From contig NC_061806.1 of the NCBI RefSeq assembly GCF_021462225.1, positions 26,308,144-26,372,143 on the forward strand: DNA of 64,000 bases, in the 5' to 3' direction. The stretch comes from Girardinichthys multiradiatus (taxonomy: Eukaryota > Chordata > Actinopteri > Cyprinodontiformes > Goodeidae). How positions within the stretch are numbered: the first letter of the stretch is position 1; every line of letters begins with the position of its first letter. The notes below the pieces were generated by a model. That model saw only the letters and a program-made list of their open reading frames with translations. It searched no databases and was not told the origin of the DNA. Shown here piece by piece: positions 11,873 to 23,724 of the stretch. Both the position numbers and the translations under genes were made by a program.

Positions 11873-12087
11873 ATTTAAGCTCCTGATTTGTCTTTGTTTC
11901 TTGCTGTTTTAATCCATTCTTCTGCTCCAGATTCTGTTTTCCTGCCATTCATCATCACTTGTATAATTCCAACAGGTGTTCCATGTCCTGCTCTTCCTGT
12001 GTAAATTCCTTTGATTATTATTAAAACTTCAGTTTTTGCCACAACCTCACTCTGGACTTTGGTCCTTCCTTAATTACATCATGACAG
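11873..12087. other. Possible 3' piece of an interspersed element ending CATGACA
   Basis: The stretch has the same style as the elements at 9051-9527 and 28802-29513: a tatttaag near the start (11872-11879), T-rich text and an end reading acatcatgacag at 12077-12088. The start is not defined, so this is only a suggestion. Confidence 0.3.
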
Positions 12088-12109
12088 GTCTGGCCATGAA
12101 TACTTCTCA

Positions 12110-12960
12110 ATTAATGGCAAGGACAATTATTAATAAAGTTAGTGACTTTAATCAAAATTAACAAGTTGGAGCACAACCCGATCATCAGGAATTAATAGCC
12201 AAACAGCTCTCAGTCTCAGTATTTGTTATTGTTTTATGAATACCTGCCTGGTGAGGTGTGGTATTGTGGAATATTAGATGAAGGACTAAATTTGTGCACT
12301 GGGGTTCCTGAACAGCAAGCACTGCACATATAAACAGATTAAACACAAAATAACTTTTCTCCAAATCACAAGAATTTATTAACATGATACTTCACCTTCT
12401 AGTTAAAATGCTTCAGTGAATAAACTCTTTAACCAGGCTAGTAACATTCAACTAAACTACTAAGTAAAAAGGGAAAGAATAATGGAAACTCTAATAACTC
12501 ATAGAAGCTAGAGACTAATAGTAAAAAGGAGCAAAGAGTAATAAAACTGACACAATAGTAACTAGTAAAATAATACTTCAGTTATATTGCATTTTAGATG
12601 TATATGGATTTTTTATAAACCAATGTGCGTTTTGAGGAATTGGGAATAAAGCCAAATTAGCTCTAAAGCAAACAAAGAACAACAATTGGTAGGTGTTTAA
12701 ACAACCAGTACAGAATGCAAAGCAGAAGGGAAATAAAACAGTATATTAAAAAAGGAAATGTTTCAAATATAAGTTATTAAATTATGCAAGCTTTTATAGC
12801 TCTATGATGTCAGAGGAAATCCAGCTGTGTGGGAAGCCCTTCTTCCTAGGAGCTCATCATGAAAATGTGCTATTGCAGTGCATTCTAGGATTCAGCGTTC
12901 TTTGCCAGTCTTTTTTGTTCTCTGGTAATGCAGTTCAGTCCTTGTTCTCCATGTGGCTGG
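12110..12960 (-). mobile_element. Old LTR copy, related to the LTRs at 51037 and 59330
   Basis: In plus-strand reading, blocks occur in the same order as in the LTR at 59330-61100: gaatacctgcctggtgaggt, then gaacagcaagcactgcacat, then agaatttattaacatgatac, then attcaactaaactactaagt. The match is loose, so this is an older copy or a sister family. It would be a minus-strand LTR, and a TATA-like tttatagctctatgatgtca lies at its promoter side (12791-12810). The ends are not defined. Confidence 0.5.
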
Positions 12961-13588
12961 GGAAGATACCCAACCGCAGCCATATATCAGGAAATGTTAT
13001 AGAATCAAAATGGTAGGTAAGTTTAATCCTTTCAATGAGATGCCAGAGCGAGTGACCAATTTTTTTTTCCCCAGCCGGAATAATACAGTGCTGTTCCCCT
13101 CCCTCACCTGTTGCTGCACACCGCCAGTCTCGTTGACCGTCGTGTCAACAGTCATGGTGTGTCAACTAAAGGAGTACTACTAATCTCTCACATGAAAGCA
13201 ATTGCTACTTCCAAGTTAGCCCAGCCAATTTAGCAGGTATTTTCAGCCTGCTAAACTTGTGTTACTATATAAAGAGCAGAAAGGAAAAACGTATAATTTT
13301 CTGCACAATAACCATATACTAAATGTCTAAAAAATGTAGTTTGATTCTATATTTTTGCATCAGTTTATGTATCAAAATAACAATAGAACATGCTATAGAT
13401 TATACATGATCATAACATTAATAGATAATAATTTACTATTTAAGCAGAAGATGGAATAATTGTTACTTTTTGTTTTTAAAAGCCAATAAATCATGTTATG
13501 TTTTCTTCTGTTAATACTGTGATAACATAATAATTTTGTCTTATACTGTATTTAGAAGGCTCTGACCAAGAAGTTATTGCAAGTTTGT
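12961..13588. other. Unassigned DNA
   Basis: No gene or repeat family was recognised. The region includes a short pyrimidine tract near 13061-13072 and becomes very AT-rich after 13250. Confidence 0.5.
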
Positions 13589-13785
13589 GGGCACCTGATG
13601 GCTCTGTGGTGGAGCGGATGCACCTTATGCAAAATCCCTCAACACAGTTGTCCCTGATTAAATTCCCGGCTCTGGGCCACTTGCTATACGTCTTCCCTCT
13701 CTCACTCTGCCCGTTTTTCTGTCCTACCACTACTGCATAAAGGCCCCGAGTGCCACAAAAAACCTTTAAAAGGAGCAAGATATCG
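13589..13785 (+). mobile_element. tRNA-derived SINE (diverged)
   Basis: The head reads ggctctgtggtggagcggat near 13600-13619 (A-box-like). After a spacer it reads cctgattaaattcccggctc near 13653-13672 (B-box-like, compare GATTCGATTCCCGGC). The body continues with tcttccctctctcactctgc, then cataaaggccccgagtgcca and an A-rich end. This matches the layout of a common fish tRNA-type SINE. It is well diverged and would not be active. Confidence 0.7.
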
Positions 13786-15999
13786 AAAGTTTCCATCTTT
13801 TTGGATTTGTGTCTATTCACATAGATCTGTCTGAAAAACGACATTGTATTTCACATATACTAATATTTTAAACACAGAATAGACAATTTCTGCTAAGTCC
13901 AAATAGAAGAAGGTAACTAAAACCATGAATATCATTATCCCCTATCGTTATTCCCTGTTAAAAATTATTATTGACCTTTCTGTATTTGAGTATGTGGACC
14001 TCTAACCCAACTTTTTAAAGTCTCTCCTCATCTGGATTGTGACTTACATATGCTGGTCTTTAATAAATTATTTCTGTTTCATTATAAAACAAATAAGTAG
14101 AACTCCACAGTCTTTATGAGCCTGTAAAGGTAAAGGCTATGCATATTAACATTTTTATGCACCGTGAACTTTTGAGGTGCGCTCCACAGCTTATTTACAT
14201 AATTCCTGTAGGAAACACTGTGCACCATATTTTCAACATTTTTTTCATTGTAAAAGGTGATAAAAATAAGAAATAATCACTCCTATTACTATGTAAAAAA
14301 ATGCTGAAAAGTCAGATTTTACCGACTTCAAAGCCTAAAAAAACTATTGTTAGAGAGAGACAGAAATAATTTATGTCATAGAAAAAGATTTTCAAAAAAT
14401 GGCAATATCTTGAATTTTATAAAATAGAGTGTTTGAAGAATAATATTTGACAGATTTTAATGCAGATGCACCAATCAGTTGGCCAGAAATTAGATAGTAA
14501 AATACTGAAAAATCAGATTTTTTTCACATTCATTAAATAAATCAAAACTTAGAACTCGCTTCATTTTAGTTACATTTAATAAAGATTAGAGAAAGGTTAG
14601 GCACATTTGCTTTCAGGTTTAGTCTTAAAATACGTTAATTTTCATATTTTTTTAATCCGCTATCTCTATCAAAGAACATGCAGAACGTTTTTTCTCTTTT
14701 TTGTTATATTGATCTAAGGGGAAAATAAAATCGGTGCATCTCTAGTTTTTAATAAATTAGTGTCACCAGCATGAACATCTTTATGGGTTACACAAATATT
14801 TCTGGCAAAAATACAGGCACTGATCAGTCTTAATCAGTCTTAAGAATTAAATTTGCATTCAAATATGCACAACTACAATATGCATAAGTCAGAAGAAAAC
14901 ATGGCTGTTTGAGCTGCGTTCATTTCATGGTTGTAATTAATCTAATCTGATTAAATGGTGGGCTAAAATTAAGCCTGGATGGCATGCCCTGCTTGTGTAA
15001 GAATATAAAAATCATTTTGCTCCATTTCTTGAGATAATAGTTTTCTGGCGTTCTTTTTCTGTTACAGCATCACCTTCTTTTCTCATAATTTTCTCTGAAA
15101 ATTTGACTTCAGGAGTTTGAAGCTTCTGGCTCAAGAATTAGTTGTTTAACACATAAAACAAGGTGAGGCTGATTATTCGTATGTGAAAAACAGTCATTCT
15201 CCTGAATTTTGGTCAGGTAAGTTTGAGATGTTACACTAAATAAGTTCTACATCTTCTCAACAGAGGTTCTTATAATTATTTTTGCATCAATTCACTCCAT
15301 GGTGTTTCCATCTTTAAATCCATCTACTCATGTTTGAAAGAGTGTGGTGTCCCAAAACATTAAAACCGTGAGATTCTGATGTTATTTTCACTTGAGACAC
15401 GGTTAACAGCTTTTCATTTAATAAGCTCAGCCTCCGTCACTGAGAGATATTTCTGCAAGTATCAGTTCCAACTCAGTACCTCAGATTTTTGATCCAGATG
15501 TTTCTCCATCCTCCTGTTTGTGTGTTTAAATCACTTACTGCAAACATTTCTTTATTTTCACTTTAGGACACACATTCCATGTCCTAGGAACTGGTCCCAA
15601 GTAGAATCAAGGAAAAATCATTTATTTCCTTGATTAACTTAAGTGCAGTTAAGTAACAGGATGGCTATTTTGGAAAAGTCAATGAATCTGTCTTCCTACT
15701 TCCAAAACTCCCTGGTCCCTCTCTGGCAATGTCACTGAAAGCCTTGTTGACCAGGCTGGATGTAGAACCTAACTTTCTTACCCTATCAGGAATAAACTAG
15801 AGCTAAAAAAATCAGATGTTAGTGTTTTGTCAAAAGAGAAAATGTCAAAGCCAAATTTGAAAAATTATGAGCACATTTCAATTGTATTTTTTCCTGGAAA
15901 TGCACATCTGCTAGTTTGGTGACTTATATTTTACCTTATAGTTTCACAGCTGGGTCTTCTAGCACCATACAAGAGAATTCTTCTTTCTTCATTTCAACT
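13786..15999. other. Unassigned AT-rich DNA
   Basis: About 2.2 kb have no open frame of note and no recognised repeat. A small tandem duplication (cagtcttaat) lies at about 14826-14845. Confidence 0.55.
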
Positions 16000-16640
16000 G
16001 AGATGATTAATAATTTAATCATCTTCAAATAATAGTCCTTTTGCATTAACTATTGCATTAGTGTGGCATGGCATGGATGTGATCAGCCAGTGGCCCAGGT
16101 TTCTTTAATGGTGGCCTTCATTTAATTTTCATTGTTGTGTGTGGTGTGTCTCTACTTTTTCTTGACAATACTTCATAGTTTCTCTGTCTGATTAAGGTCA
16201 GGACAGATGGCTATAATAGTACAGTACTATCATGGTCATTAAAGCAGATATTAGTACTTCTGGCAGTGTTGTTAAGTGCCCAGCCCTGCTGGGATAATGC
16301 TAGTCAGCAGAGCTAAGAATGTTGTACTCTAAGATTTCTTGGCAAATGGCTGTGCTGTCTTTGGACTTCAGATAACACAGTGAACCAACATCAGCAAATG
16401 ACATTGCTCCCCAAACCACCACTGACTGGAAATCTTGCACAAAACCTTAAGCAACTCTTCGCCGCTCCATTCCTGGAAACTTGATTTTCCAATAAAATGC
16501 AAAATCCACATTCATCTTGAAAAGAAGAGAACAGCAGCATTCTTGCCAATTTTTTTCCTATTGCTGAGGAAAGACAATTTTGAAATGTCTACTTCAGGAC
16601 CGGCTTATGACAAGAAATGTAACAGTTAAAGCTCATGTCA
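16000..16640 (-). mobile_element. Decayed Tc1-like transposon (minus strand)
   Basis: The reverse complement follows the Tc1 transposase in order: a piece around the first aspartate (from 16520 down), the VMVWG-like segment (plus-strand ccccaaaccaccactgactg at 16411-16430), the stretch for GPLCFIKS near 16360, a second-aspartate region near 16260, and the distal part down to about 16030 (plus-strand cattattagtgtgg-like text). It is badly mutated with no frame over 65 codons. It resembles the remnant at 8602-9010. Confidence 0.62.
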
Positions 16641-18029
16641 TAGATAGGTCTGTGTGTGGTGGCTTTTGAAACACTGACTCCATCTGCAACTTATGCCTTG
16701 TCAGTCTCCCCCAAATTCATTAATTGGATTTTGCTTTGCAATTCTATGAAGGCTGTGATAGTCCCTGTTGCTTATGCCCATTTTAGTACTATAATTTTTC
16801 CTTACACTAAACCTTCAGCGTGCTTCTTTAGCAGATACTTTTTCTGGCTTACCTTCCTTGTGATGGCTGTCAAGAGCACCAAGGTCTGCAATGGCTGGGT
16901 GGGTGGGTGACTGCTGTCTAACTGCTTTTTAGAAAGGTGTATATGTTTTATGGCTTTCTGGTCACATTTATTAACACTGTGCATTAACAGAGACTATTTA
17001 CGCTTGTTCTTTTTTGCTAGGTGTTACGTTTGTCTAGTCAGACATTTCATGTATCTCAGTCTATTACCATCTCCAACACTGGAAATAAGTAAGCCCGCAC
17101 TGTAGTATTGGGCTAAGCAGCTGTGTGAAGTCAATACAAGAAGCCAAAATTTCTCTGTACTTGACCCCTTTCCAACAAGCGTGAGGTGACACCAAATCTG
17201 TTTGCTGTTGGCACTTAACTCATGACAGCTGAATGGACACATGGGGCGAAAGTTTGGTTCTGCTCCACGCTCTCCCCCTTTTGCCTTGTACAACAAGACG
17301 AAAACAAGCAAATCCTTTGCACTTGGGAGGGACACTATATGCAACAAAAGCATCCACCAATAGCTCTGTCAAACAACGGCATCTAACTCGGATGTTAAAA
17401 GCTTTAAGAGTTGAGGCCTCAGTGACATCCACAGCCTCTGTATGTCAGAGATGGTTGAAGACTTGAGAGCGGGCTCCTCTGTTTTAAAAATACTGTGTGT
17501 GGGCGTGTGAGTGCGCACGTATCGGAGCGGCAAAAGTGACATTTGAGGGGCACTTTACAGAAGCCAGCACTTGCTGGGGATCTTCTGTATCACCTAAAGA
17601 GCCTTTGTCAGTCATTGGAAAGCTGTCACCTTTCGGGGGGCCGATACGGAAGGGGGAGCCGGTTGACAGGTAGGAATTAATGAGAGGTGTATGACAGCAG
17701 ACCTCAGTGCTCTTGTATATGTGTGTGTTTGAGAGTGTGTCCACATGACTGTGACTGAGGTCCTTTGTCTCAAGAGGATGAACCATATTCTTTGTCATTG
17801 AGATGGGGACAGAAGAAGAGGAACAACGTTAAACACAAAAATAGAAATTCAACAGGGATTTCAGTATTTTGGGTGGACTCTTTCTTTTCATTTTCCAACT
17901 TGGTTGAACAGTTTGTTGGCGTAGTGAGAGAAGTAGCCAATAGAGTGATTTGGATTCAATAAGCAGTCACTTAGAGCCATAATGATGTGTGACTATTATT
18001 ACAAACACCTGTGCTAACATTCAAATACA
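16641..18029. other. Unassigned DNA
   Basis: No conserved domain was recognised, although several open frames of 60-110 codons overlap on both strands at 17020-17800. I treat these as chance frames in a less AT-rich segment. Confidence 0.45.
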
Positions 18030-18350
18030 GTCAAGGATGCATTTATTGGCACTCTTGGTGAAGAAGTGTAAAAAGCCTTAAAATAAAATTATCTTATATT
18101 GCAGCAGAATAAAGGTACACAGATAAATTTAATTTGAGTACAGTTGTTCATTGGGGGACAATCCTGTGTTAAGAAATAATTGTTACATATACAGAGAGGG
18201 GATATTCAATCATTCCTCTCTGCATATCCTCTACTCTGCTCTCCTCCTTTCAGTTCATGCCACACGTTTCTTCAGGATTTAGGTCTGGGAACTGAGATGG
18301 TCATTGATGTTGATTTTGTGTCTGCCATTTTCAGAAGGAAAAGGTAACCA
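18030..18350 (-). mobile_element. Possible Tc1/mariner remnant
   Basis: The text aaggatgcatttattggcac at 18032-18051 and ttcaggatttaggtctggga at 18271-18290 resemble a terminal and an N-terminal transposase segment of mariner/Tc1-type fish elements. There is no coding frame and no matching opposite end. Confidence 0.3.
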
Positions 18351-18379
18351 TTCCAAGTGATTTTCAATCAACATCTATG

Positions 18380-18850
18380 GAAGAATTTCTCTCATGTCCC
18401 GAGGGAGGTTGGGGACTTGGTATCAAAATGGACCATGTTCAGGACCTCAATTGCAAATGGTGCTTCCAGGAGCTGTGGCCTGAAGGTTATCTGTGCCTGT
18501 TGTGGTGGCAACCAGAGGACTCATTGGTAAACACCACTGGTGAAGGAAGCTGTCAGGCTGAAGAAAGAGGCCTTTAGGGCTTGGCTGTCCTTGAGGACTC
18601 CCGAAGCAGCTGACAGGTACCGGGTGGCAAGAGGGACTGAGGATTCTCTGGTTGCAGAAGCAAAAACTCGGGCATTAGAGGATATGGAGAGCAACATTTG
18701 GTCTTGAGGAAGTTCTGGAAAACCATTTGTTTACTCAGAAAGGGGAAACAGGAACCATCACAAGCTGCGTATGTTTTGAGAGGTGAACTGCAGACCTGGA
18801 CTGAGGACAACGTCGGGCGGTGGAAGGAGTACTTCCACCTCAATCTGGAT
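18380..18850 (+). mobile_element. RTE/Rex3-like LINE fragment (linker between endonuclease and RT)
   Basis: The plus strand carries a broken copy of the segment that joins endonuclease to reverse transcriptase in the LINE at 4881. The clearest marker is VGRWKEYFHLNL near 18815-18845, equivalent to IIGRWKEYFEDLL in the other copy. Upstream, gtggtggcaaccagaggact and actcccgaagcagctgacag (18594-18617) match the same linker. It is truncated at both ends and frameshifted. Confidence 0.65.
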
Positions 18851-20178
18851 GATGCAGTTTTATTTATGCTTCACTGGTCTCTGTCATTTTTGGATGGGGT
18901 GGGGGACTATGTGAGACAGTTGTTTTGGTTTTATGAGTGCTTTCAACACAATTCAGCCTCAAATATTAAAAGGGGAAACTGGAGAAGATGGGAGTGGATC
19001 CCCTACATACCTTTCCACGGCATACCATATCCAGAAGTACTCTGATAATATGGCCATTGTGGTATGTGTGAAAGGAGGGAACAAGAGGGAGGACATTGGA
19101 GTCATCTCCTCATTTACAGAATGGAGCAGGAGAAATAGACTTATCCTGACACCCTGAAGAGGAAGGAGATGATCATTGACTTTGGCAGGAACCCTCCCAT
19201 AAAACCAATCACCAATGAGGGAGAGGAAATTGTACTTGTAAAAACTTACAAGTATTTGGGAGTCCATTTCTATGGGGTAAGAACGCTGTCAAAAACAATG
19301 TGTATGTAAAGACGGAAATGTGTGCATATTAGTCAATAGTTGTGCATAAGTAAAATCCAAAAGAGGTATTGTATATTTTCTCTATAAGAATACAAATAAA
19401 ATGTTACAGCTTCAAGAAATTACAAACACATAGTTCAAGTTTACAGTTGTGGTTTGTTCTTTATGAATACAATATGCTATAACAGTTTGAGAATACAATT
19501 TCTTTTCTATGAGAATACAAATTTACATCAGCAACTTGGCGTCACGTGATCTCAGGCTGGTTAGTGGAGCACAGAGTTAGTCGATTCGCATTGCGCATGC
19601 GCTGTCACACTCCTCATCGCCAGTAAACGTAATGCCGAGATTGGATGACGAAAAACGGTAAATCTTTTGGATTTTACTTATGCACAACTATAGACTAATA
19701 TGCACACATTTCCATCTTTACATACACATTGTTTTTGACAGCATTCTTACCCCATACGTCTCGACCAAAAACTGGACTCGTCAGCAAAGACGATTGCCTT
19801 GTACAAGAAAAGACAGAGTAGCCAGGAAGTGTGTTTTTGTGAGGGGGAGGAGGTTGGACTCAGTGGGAGCTGTGTTGGGGAAAATGATGAAGACTGTCAT
19901 GCAGGGCATCCTATGTAATATTAGACACCCTCTACATGACACCCTGTCTGCCCAGAGCCGCAGCAACAGGCTCCTCTCTCTTCGCTGCAGAACAAAACGC
20001 TTTAAGAGATCTTTTGTTCCTTCTCCCTTAAGACTTTATAACAGTTTCTTTAGAACTACTGGTACTCATTAGTAACTTTTTAATTTGTGTTTTTAAGCAT
20101 TTATGTATGAATGTGTTGCTGCTGGACACCTGAAATTCTCTTGTGGGGGATTAATAAAGTATTTATCTTATCTATACT
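18851..20178 (+). mobile_element. CR1/Rex1-like LINE 3' part, split by a MITE
   Basis: The first part (18851-19272) reads as a degenerate RT: YSDNMAIVVCVKGGNKRED (a YADD-like box with changed residues) near 19036-19095, then KRKEMIIDFGRNPP and KTYKYLGVHF near 19240-19269. After the MITE the second part (19755-20178) continues with the C-terminal region, RHPLHDTLSAQSRSNRLLSL near 19925-19985, and ends with an aataaag-rich 3' tail (gattaataaagtatttatct at 20149-20168). The style is that of CR1/Rex1-type fish LINEs. It is a dead 3' fragment. Confidence 0.65.
19273..19754. mobile_element. 482-bp MITE with 92-bp inverted repeats and TA target duplication
   Basis: The element begins tggggtaagaacgctgtcaa and ends with its inverse, ttgacagcattcttacccca. 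The two arms, 19273-19364 and 19663-19754, match over 92 bp with only a few differences. It is flanked by TA at 19271-19272 and 19755-19756. There is no coding capacity. The TA duplication suggests mobilisation by a Tc1/mariner-type transposase. It sits inside a LINE remnant, whose sequence resumes on the other side. Confidence 0.85.
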
Positions 20179-20855
20179 CTATCTAAAAGTTTTTTTCTTT
20201 CATTTTTTTTTTGTCAGGACAGGCTTTTGCTCTGATCTTTCAATAGTGAAATTTTAAAAAGTCTGTTTCATTTTAACAATAGGCCTACATTATAGTTATT
20301 ATCATTATTTCTGGTGTAACATTTTAACCTTTTGCTACTTTCTACTTCAGATATTTAATTTGGAAAGCTGATTACTCGCAATATCAAAGTAATCTCAGAG
20401 ACAAACTAAGGGACAATGAAATCGTGTTTAGATCTGTATTTTTCACATTTTGTTATTTTGACAAAGGGCATCAAAGGTGATACACATATGTCAAGGCCTT
20501 TCTCCTAATTTCCACGTTTGGTCATACATGGCATGCATTTATCAATATGCCAGGATACAAGGCAAGACAGGAAGAAAGAGCATAAACAAAGATGAGCTCA
20601 TTTTATCAACCCCAATCACCTTTCAAACACATTCAGTAGATATCCTTGTGTAGACATATTTCACATTTCACTGTTTAACCACAATTTCACATTGTTTAGA
20701 TATAAGACAATATCTTCCTTTCTATGTCTATTCAACGAGAATTTGCTCCAGGGATTTTAGCTCACAAATGGTCAAGACTCTGATTATGTAGCTAAAGTAA
20801 TAACATATTTATTAAACGGTACAGTATCGTTTATAATTTACAAAACTATTTTAAA
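20179..20855. other. Unassigned AT-rich DNA
   Basis: No gene and no recognised repeat. It lies between the LINE tail and the deleted Tc1 element. Confidence 0.5.
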
Positions 20856-20857
20856 TA

Positions 20858-21411
20858 CACTACTGGTCAAAAGTTTTAGAACCTCTTTCTCATTTTCTGG
20901 TTTTCTTTTTTTTCATGACTTTTTACATTGTATGTAGATTCTCACTGAAGGCATCAAAACTGCGAATAAACAAATATGGAATTATGTAGCAAACATGCAA
21001 TTCTAAAATAACCTTAAATATGTTTTTTTTTTCTTTTTTCTTTTAGATACCTTAAAGTAGCCGCCCTTTGCTGTGATGACTGAAATATTAACCTTTGGCT
21101 GTCTCTCAATGAACATCTGGGTAGTTCTTTCAAGACTCTTTGGGAAACTATTTCAGGTGACCACCTCATGAAGCTCATGGAGAAAATGCTAAGAGAGCAA
21201 AGCAATAATCAAAGCAAAGGGTGGCTATTTTGAAGAATATAAAATATCAAAAAAACTTTTTTGAGTTATTTCACACTTTTTGTTTACTAAATAATTCCAT
21301 GCGTGTCCATTCACAGTTGTGATGCCTTTGGTGAGAATCTACAATGTAAATAGTCATGAAAATAAAGAAAACCATTAAGAGGGAAAGTGTATTTAAAACA
21401 TTTGACTGGTA

Positions 21412-21414
<3 letters not shown>
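20858..21414. mobile_element. Internally deleted Tc1-like element (about 557 bp)
   Basis: The element begins cactactggtcaaaagtttt after a TA at 20856-20857 and ends ttgactggtagtg at 21402-21414, an imperfect inverted match. Inside, gtagccgccctttgctgtga at 21057-21076 and aagctcatggagaaaatgct near 21171-21190 match the two ends of a known fish Tc1 family, so the middle (the transposase core) has been deleted. The right-hand TA has become part of a TG/TA microsatellite. Confidence 0.75.
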
Positions 21415-21482
<68 letters not shown>

Positions 21483-21489
21483 CACACAC
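21413..21489. repeat. TG/TA dinucleotide microsatellite
   Basis: About 8 TG units run into about 23 TA units and end in acacagacacacac, giving a nearly self-complementary tract. It starts at the right terminus of the deleted Tc1 element. It also produces spurious Tyr/Ile-repeat open frames on the minus strand. Confidence 0.95.
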
Positions 21490-23724
21490 TTATTTTCACA
21501 AATTAAAAAAATAATGTCTAAATGTTTTTTCAGTAAATCTGACTGTCAACACTAATGAGCTTGAGACAAACCCAAGGACGATGAAAGTGTGTTTGGATAC
21601 ATGTAGGTGTGTTATCGTGTGTGCTTCCACGTGAGCTGGTAAATTCAGATAGGAAGATGTCGATTTAAATAACTGACTCTCTAAGGATCTGACATAAAAC
21701 TGCAAAAAGAAGAAAGAGATAGAGAAAGGGAAAAAAAAACGGCCTTCACCAAGTGAGTTTATCAGCTTGGCACCTGCTACTGGAACATTCTTGATGAACC
21801 AAAGGTTGTCTTCATTAAGCACATTAATATTCATGACGCATGGTAATTTTGACACAGAAAAGGTCTTGGTAACCTTTTCGCGTGTAAAGAAATTTTTTTT
21901 TACTTCTCAAGGAAATTACAGTCCGGCAATGACTTAATTAATGTTCGCTTTCTTGGCCACAGTTTGAGGGCCTGTCAGTTTGGTGCAGGGCTGGCTGTCA
22001 GGGATGCCGAGGGCTAGGAGAGAGAAGGATTGAAGAAGAGGGAAAGACAGGAGGAGAGAGGAGTGGAAGGAAAGGAAGAAAAGCAGACAGATGAAGTCAC
22101 CATGTACTCATTTTGCCCACAGAAGATGATAATAGGTTTGCCTGTTGCCTTCAAATTTGTTTTTTGCCCTGTCTTTCTCATTCTTTTCTTTAGACTTTCC
22201 AATGGAATAAAACAAACAAAATGGACCAGATGGGTGCAAATATTCTTTCTCTGGTTTCTATAGCCTGCATTGTTTTGAAAAAGGGTTTCCTAAAGTAATT
22301 AATATCAATCTCTCACTTGTGATTTTTTTCTTTAATTAAAACCAGTCGTGCAAGACTTGTGAGTCTTGTTGCTGTTATGACTGACATACCTTGAAGACCT
22401 ATTGGATCAAGCCACTGTTGAGTTGTCTAATAGTTGGCAATTTTACAATCATAGTCCTGCTTTTATTTTCTTTTTCAACCTTCAACATGCACATAAATTA
22501 TATATAGACATCATAAGCCAAGCAAACTGGTTTCGATGGTAGTGAATCATTGTGCGTCCCGCTTCTACGTGGGGCAGTAAAAAATGTGAACATAAGGCAG
22601 CATTTCCTTTATCATGTCCAATAAAAATAGCAATTTGCCCAAGCCCTTGTAGCACAATATGGAAGGCGGTGTGTTTGGCTGATAATGTTGAGATGACAGA
22701 TCGCTCCATACAGGGAGGTTTCTCTGCTGTCTCGCCTGCCCTGCACAATAAATCGCAGGAGGAGACCAAGAGAGGGATGGAGGGGGAAGAGAGAAGCATA
22801 AAGGGGAGGTATTTGGAAATTAAAAAGGAAGAGAAGATGAAAGCAGCGACAATCTGAGGTGAGGAGTTTGGGTCAGGGATGCCATTGAGGGTAAACTGCA
22901 AACACGTTTGAAATCACACATCTAGTCAGTTTTTTCTTTTATCTTCTGTCACATTAACGCTACCATATGACCAACACATATGGTAGCGTGACATATGGTA
23001 CACATGAGTCTATGAACTAAAAACACTTCATCACTGGTTTATTGAGCAATGAGATGTAATTTAATTTTGAAAACCTAAGTCTCACAAGTACATTTCTTGA
23101 TTGATTCTTGATGAGTGAACATTTTCTTAGCTAAGCTCCCACCTCGAGCTGCTCCTCATCATGTGCCTGTTTGGATGACAATGACTCACCTAAACAATGA
23201 ATATATTGTCACTCTCTGCATACTTCACGCATCACTTAATATATTAATCCATTTCAAACGAATGCCTCAGGCTGCGGTGTGCATTTGTGGATGTGACAGT
23301 TTGTTGAATATGTAAATGGCATAGAGTCAGATGCTGGGACTGATAAAGTGGCTCTGTCAATGTGTGCGAGTTGCATGGAGTTTGCAAAAAAGACATGGAT
23401 GTGAGCGTCTCCTTCCGCTATGCTTTGATCATGTTCACTCAGCTCATTGCTCACTGCTAAACCTGCCTTAAGGAGTGTGTGTGTATGTATTTATGTAAAC
23501 AACTGTGTCCCTACCATGTCCCTTACAAAATTAACTTTATTTATGTTGGCGCTAAGGGATTTCAAGAATTTGCTTGCTAACCCAGCTCCTGTGGTGTCTG
23601 CTAATACAATTCTGCATTATATGTTTAAAATGTGAGATTCACATATGTGTTTTTAGATTCACAGGAATATTTGCTGCTCTAGTGATAATAAATAGACCAG
23701 TAAGGGCAAGCATATCCAAGTAAA
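21490..23724. other. Unassigned DNA with candidate conserved non-coding blocks
   Basis: No coding domain was recognised. A purine-rich tract lies at 22017-22083. The block 22560-22770 is balanced in composition and free of recognisable repeat text, as conserved non-coding elements often are, but that cannot be shown from one sequence. Confidence 0.35.
22957..22989. repeat. Hairpin: 13-bp perfect arms, 7-nt loop
   Basis: acgctaccatatg (22957-22969) pairs perfectly with catatggtagcgt (22977-22989). A further partial copy (acatatggtac) follows at 22991-23001. Confidence 0.9.

Noticed and set aside
21271..21499. Minus-strand open frames with long Tyr/Ile repeats
   Set aside because: They are translations of the TG/TA microsatellite.
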